A stretch of 9,417 nucleotides of DNA from positions 1 through 9,417 of the forward strand of contig CAAFJY010000090.1 of NCBI GenBank assembly GCA_900763355.1. The letters run 5' to 3'. A program made the translations under genes and the position numbers. A model generated the notes under the pieces. It was not told where the DNA came from. It did not search any database and saw only the letters and a program-made list of their open reading frames with translations. Source of the stretch: Clostridia bacterium. GTDB lineage: Bacteria > Bacillota > Clostridia > Oscillospirales > Butyricicoccaceae. Shown piece by piece: positions 7,181 to 9,417 of the stretch (the first letter of the stretch is position 1; each line of letters opens with the position of its first letter).

Positions 7181-8071
7181 TCATTCCACCGTGACGAGAT
7201 ATTTTTCCAGCATGGCGCAGGGCTTATAGGACTGCTTGCTCTTTTGCAGGCCGGGGTCCCCGGCGTCGTCCTCCCGGTTGATGTAGAGGACGGTTTCCCC
7301 CGCGGCATAGCGGGAAAACTCCCGGACGATCATGGGATAGGCCCCGTGGTAATCCAGGTCGGCCTTTTCGATGTGCACATAGAGGGTGTCGCCCAGGACC
7401 TCCCCGATGGCCATGGAGACGATCTGGTCTCCCACCACGATGGCCCCGCCCAAAAAGCCATAGAGCGCGTAGTTGTCCAGCACCTCGTGGACCTTGCGCT
7501 CATCCTCCCGGAAGGTCTCGGAAGACTTGTCGCGCATTTCCTCAAAGTGCCGGAAAAAGGCCCGGGCCCGGGGGAGCATCTCCGGGGTGAGGGGCTCGAA
7601 ATGCCCGTCGGGATAGGCGCGGGTAAACTGGCTGATGTGGTTGCGCTGGCCGGCATAATGCTTGCCGCGCAGCTCCCGCAGGTCGGAAGCGTTGTAAAGA
7701 TAATCGGCCCAGTGGGGGATGGTCTCCTCCCTGGCCCCGGGGAAGAGGGTGCGCAGCAGGGGCAGATCCTCCGCCGGGACGGTGAAGAGCCGCAGGGTCT
7801 CTCCCCGGCGGGCGCAATCCTCCCGCAGGAGGCGGAGAGCCTGGGGCACATCCCCGTCCATGGGGATGGAATAGACGGTCTCGCCGCTGTGGGGCATTTT
7901 GGAGCGGAGAAAGAGCGTGTCCCCCGCCGTGGCATATTCCGTCTGAAAATAATCCCGCCAGAGAAAGGTCCCGCCGATGGTGCTGTCGCAGATCCGGCTG
8001 GGCTGAAGCACAAAATAGGGGCGCAGCAGAGGGATCTCTGCCAATGTGAGGGGCTGAAACCGAAGCTCCAT
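7181..8071 (-). CDS. DUF2156 (LPG-synthase C-terminal-like) GNAT-fold protein
   Basis: 296 residues. The family (COG4866/PF09924) has the double GNAT-like fold found as the catalytic half of MprF-type lysyl-phosphatidylglycerol synthases, which move an amino acid from aminoacyl-tRNA to a lipid; soluble stand-alone members like this one mostly lack a proven substrate. Seen here: YLYNASDLRELRGKHYAGQR (124-143) running into NHISQF, and YINREDDAGDPGLQKSKQSY (263-282) followed by KP, the two conserved stretches of the family. There are no membrane segments, so it lacks the MprF flippase half. The start at 8069-8071 follows AAGGA (8084-8088) at a long 12-nt spacing; an ATG four codons upstream touches that site directly and is less likely. 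It is the first gene of the minus-strand run and is served by the extended -10 promoter at 8142-8150. The exact reaction is unknown. Confidence 0.85.
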   Translation of the reverse strand: MELRFQPLTLAEIPLLRPYFVLQPSRICDSTIGGTFLWRDYFQTEYATAGDTLFLRSKMPHSGETVYSIPMDGDVPQALRLLREDCARRGETLRLFTVPAEDLPLLRTLFPGAREETIPHWADYLYNASDLRELRGKHYAGQRNHISQFTRAYPDGHFEPLTPEMLPRARAFFRHFEEMRDKSSETFREDERKVHEVLDNYALYGFLGGAIVVGDQIVSMAIGEVLGDTLYVHIEKADLDYHGAYPMIVREFSRYAAGETVLYINREDDAGDPGLQKSKQSYKPCAMLEKYLVTVE

Positions 8072-8141
8072 GAAAAAACTCATTCCTTTTTGCAAAAATC
8101 GTTGGCCGCCCCCGCTTCGGGGCGCAAAGCGGCACAATAGA

Positions 8142-8170
8142 AGTATAACACATTTGTTCGGGATTTGCAC
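8142..8170 (-). promoter_or_regulatory. Extended -10 promoter of the DUF2156-PAP2-uppP-ftsK run
   Basis: The minus strand reads TGTTATACT (8142-8150): TATACT with the TGN extension. Seventeen nt upstream is GTGCAA (8165-8170), a poor -35, which is common for extended -10 promoters. The leader of about 65 nt to the start codon includes a GC-rich hairpin (CGCCCC/GGGGCG on the minus strand) around 8107-8124. I see no equally good promoter further down the run. Confidence 0.55.
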
Positions 8171-8253
8171 CCTAAAAAACCGGGAGGCCGGGAGAAAAAC
8201 CGGGGAAAGTCTTCAGAATTTCTTATGTTTTTGTAAAATCCGGGAAACCTTCC

Positions 8254-8282
8254 TTGCACCGGGGGAAGAGAGATGCTATCAT
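8254..8282 (+). promoter_or_regulatory. Promoter of the TVP38/VTT-domain gene
   Basis: TTGCAC (8254-8259), a 17-nt spacer and TATCAT (8277-8282), with TGC just before the -10 as an extended element. The AGGAGG of the gene lies 26 nt past the -10, giving a very short leader. It diverges from the promoter at 8142-8170. Confidence 0.65.
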
Positions 8283-8321
8283 CAGAACAGAAGAAATGCC
8301 GCCGGAAAAGGAGGATCGCCC

Positions 8322-8927
8322 ATGCCGGAAAAAAACGCGCCGGAGCCCGCCCCCAAGCCGGGCAAACAGCTGGCCCGCTGGATGAACGTCGGCGCGGGGC
8401 TGTGCCTCGCCCTGATGGCGGCAGGGGCCTTTTTCGCCTGGCGGGCGGGACTGTTCCAAAACATGGAGATCCTTCAGTCCGCCGTGGAGCGGGCGGGGAT
8501 GTGGGGCCCGCTCCTGTTCATCAGCATCCAGATCCTTCAGATCGTCCTCCCCCTGATCCCCGGCGGGGCGGTGCTGGCGGGGGGCGTGGTGTGCTTCGGC
8601 CCGTGGCGGGGGCTGCTGCTCAATCTGCTGGGGACCTATGCCGGGTCGGCCATCAATTTCGCCCTGGCCCGGCGGTGGGGCCGCCCCCTGGCCCACCAGC
8701 TGGTGAGCGAGAGCGCCCGGGAAAAATATTTCCGCTGGCTGGAGGATCAAAGGCGCTTTGACAAGCTCTTTGCCCTGGCGATCCTGCTGCCCTTTTTCCC
8801 AGACGACACCCTCTGCCTGGTGGCGGGGCTGAGCAAGATGACCTTCCGCCGGTTTTTGCTGATCCTGCTGCTCAAGCTCCCCTCCGTGGCGGTGTACAGC
8901 GTGCTGTATCTCACCGCCCGGCTGTAA
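8322..8927 (+). CDS. TVP38/TMEM64-type VTT-domain membrane protein
   Basis: 201 residues, the normal size for this family (PF09335, SNARE-associated/VTT domain). The superfamily includes the DedA proteins, some of which (UptA) return undecaprenyl phosphate across the membrane, and eukaryotic lipid scramblases; this protein's own substrate is unknown. Visible parts: a short Pro/Lys-rich cytoplasmic N-terminus (1-18), a first membrane helix (about 22-41), the re-entrant core LPLIPGGAVLAGGVVCFGPW (76-95) leading into LLGTYAGSAINFALARRWG, and the second half with LPFFPDDTLCLVAGLSKM (156-173) before a last helix (about 176-197). The Pro-Gly and Pro-Asp-Asp motifs fit the inverted repeat of the VTT fold. 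The ATG follows AGGAGG (8309-8314) at 7 nt; upstream in-frame starts lie within or before the promoter and are rejected. It has its own promoter and terminator, so it is probably monocistronic. Confidence 0.88.
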   Translation: MPEKNAPEPAPKPGKQLARWMNVGAGLCLALMAAGAFFAWRAGLFQNMEILQSAVERAGMWGPLLFISIQILQIVLPLIPGGAVLAGGVVCFGPWRGLLLNLLGTYAGSAINFALARRWGRPLAHQLVSESAREKYFRWLEDQRRFDKLFALAILLPFFPDDTLCLVAGLSKMTFRRFLLILLLKLPSVAVYSVLYLTARL

Positions 8928-8953
8928 AAAGCGCCCATCGTGGGCGCTTTTTT
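8926..8953 (+). terminator. Intrinsic terminator of the VTT-domain gene
   Basis: The arms 8926-8937 and 8941-8952 pair over 12 bp (GC core GCGCCCA/TGGGCGC, A/T flank) around the loop TCG, followed by six Ts (8948-8953). The left arm starts within the stop codon of the gene. Because of the flanking A-run it could also stop minus-strand transcripts. Confidence 0.9.
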
Positions 8954-8958
8954 GATCC

Positions 8959-9130
8959 GCCGCCCGAAGGGGCGGCTTCCTCCTTTTTCGCCGCAAAGCG
9001 GCCCTGGCTTTTCTTTGCGGCCAAAGACCGCACCTCTTTCCCCCTCCAAGAGGGGTGCTTCCCAGCCCCCCATTCTCTTTTCGGCGGCGCAGCCGCCACG
9101 GCGCTTCTGCGCCGCGCCGCGAGTGCGGCG
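8959..9130. repeat. Row of short GC-rich hairpins in non-coding DNA
   Basis: No gene is convincing here. The segment is a string of separate inverted repeats: 8959-8965/8970-8976 (7 bp, loop GAAG), 8990-8994/8998-9002 (GCCGC/GCGGC), 9012-9017/9022-9027 (6 bp), 9041-9046/9050-9055 (CCCCTC/GAGGGG), 9083-9088/9092-9097 (GGCGGC/GCCGCC), 9100-9104/9109-9113 (GGCGC/GCGCC) and 9115-9120/9125-9130 (CGCCGC/GCGGCG). In addition 8990-8998 and 9013-9021 (GCCGCAAAG/CTTTGCGGC) form a competing 9-bp stem. Such clusters resemble REP-like intergenic elements. A minus-strand open frame (8747-9175) crosses it, but it is antisense to the VTT gene and low in complexity. Confidence 0.55.
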
Positions 9131-9138
9131 TTCGACGC

Positions 9139-9417
9139 AGGGAGCCCGTGGGTCGGGCGACCGGAGTCTATTCAATCAAAAGTGGATCCCGCTGCTCCAC
9201 GCGCAGTAGGGAACAAAGAGATGGTGCCGCCTGGCGGTACCAGAGAAAAATCGCCGGGGCCAGGAAGCTGGTCGGCCTACCCGAAGCTGAAATGCGCCCC
9301 GGCACCCTCCCCGGCTTGCTGAGAGCGCCCTCACTGAGCAAAGAGGGGTCCAGGGGCCCTTTCGGCTTCGTGTGGGGCGATGAGCTTCTATGCCCCTGGC
9401 GCGTTCTCTCTTGGACC
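9139..9417 (+). other. Strongly self-complementary segment: candidate structured RNA or dispersed intergenic repeat (runs off the window)
   Basis: No open frame of note with a ribosome binding site is present. The segment can fold into a multi-branched form: 9182-9186/9196-9200 (GTGGA/TCCAC); 9222-9230/9234-9242, nine pairs including one G-U; 9253-9260/9296-9303 (GCCGGGGC/GCCCCGGC) enclosing 9260-9263/9268-9271 and 9272-9275/9281-9284; 9328-9332/9343-9347 (CCCTC/GAGGG); and 9350-9357/9392-9399 (CCAGGGGC/GCCCCTGG). GGTCCA (9347-9352) also matches TGGACC at the very end (9412-9417). The G-U pair (9226-9238) would be a C-A mismatch in the opposite transcript, a slight hint for plus-strand RNA. 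I do not recognise it as rRNA, tRNA, tmRNA, RNase P, 6S or SRP RNA or a riboswitch class I know. A repeated intergenic element is an equal possibility. Confidence 0.4.

Noticed and set aside
8070..8321. N-terminal extension of the VTT-domain protein starting at 8070
   Set aside because: It would include the promoter, has no ribosome binding site, and the ATG at 8322 has a perfect AGGAGG at 7 nt and gives the normal family length.
8747..9175. Minus-strand open frame of 142 codons over the right-hand hairpin region
   Set aside because: Partly antisense to the VTT gene, crosses a terminator and several hairpins, Arg/Gly/Lys-rich low complexity, no ribosome binding site seen.
9221..9322. Short plus-strand frame (ATG at 9221, about 33 codons)
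   Set aside because: No upstream Shine-Dalgarno, and its start lies in the stem 9222-9242; the sequence is better explained as structured non-coding DNA or RNA.
9222..9330. Resemblance to a T-box (GGTACCGCC-like text) or TPP riboswitch (GCTGAGAG at 9318-9325)
   Set aside because: The rest of either consensus is missing: no T-box antiterminator context and no following ACCC...ACCTGA elements of the TPP motif. Short matches alone are not enough.
1..9417. A defence, secretion, biosynthetic or mobile system as the main content
   Set aside because: Every protein gene falls in a common housekeeping or envelope family; no nuclease, integrase, transposase, toxin-antitoxin pair or large synthase is present.

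Overview
The window is GC-rich (by eye) bacterial chromosome. Most genes have a strong AGGAGG-type ribosome binding site, the promoters look like the standard vegetative type, and there is a SpoIIIE/FtsK translocase, a YkuD-type L,D-transpeptidase and a cytoplasmic asparaginase. Together these suggest a high-GC member of the Clostridia, perhaps an Oscillospiraceae-like gut anaerobe (an inference from gene content and style; no marker rRNA is present).

Layout from left to right. (1) Positions 1-166 hold five degenerate tandem units of about 34 bp built on a palindromic core; the array runs off the left edge. (2) A minus-strand YkuD-family L,D-transpeptidase gene (160-1125) diverges from a plus-strand pair, an RluA-family pseudouridine synthase (1269-1913) and a type I L-asparaginase (1966-2964). 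Two opposed promoters sit in the space between them. (3) A 16-bp perfect hairpin (2972-3008) separates the plus-strand pair from a convergent minus-strand run. Transcription of that run goes DUF2156 protein (7181-8071), PAP2 phosphatase (6580-7134), UppP (5678-6493), FtsK/SpoIIIE translocase (3025-5652). Spacings are 46, 86 and 25 nt, so it is probably one operon read from an extended -10 promoter near 8145. (4) A divergent promoter region (8072-8321) leads to a plus-strand TVP38/VTT-domain membrane protein (8322-8927) with its own terminator. (5) The last 460 bases contain no convincing gene. They hold a row of GC-rich hairpins (8959-9130), then a strongly self-complementary segment (9139-9417) that may be a structured RNA or a dispersed intergenic repeat, and that leaves the window at its 3' edge.

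The shared theme is the cell envelope: cross-linking of peptidoglycan (L,D-transpeptidase), regeneration of the undecaprenyl-phosphate lipid carrier (UppP, possibly the PAP2 enzyme), a membrane protein of the superfamily that includes the DedA lipid-carrier flippases, a DUF2156 protein related to the catalytic domain of lipid aminoacyl-transferases, and the septal DNA pump. All the protein genes belong to known families. I find no defence system, prophage, insertion sequence or CRISPR array. The least explained parts are the left-edge repeat array and the right-edge structured segment.
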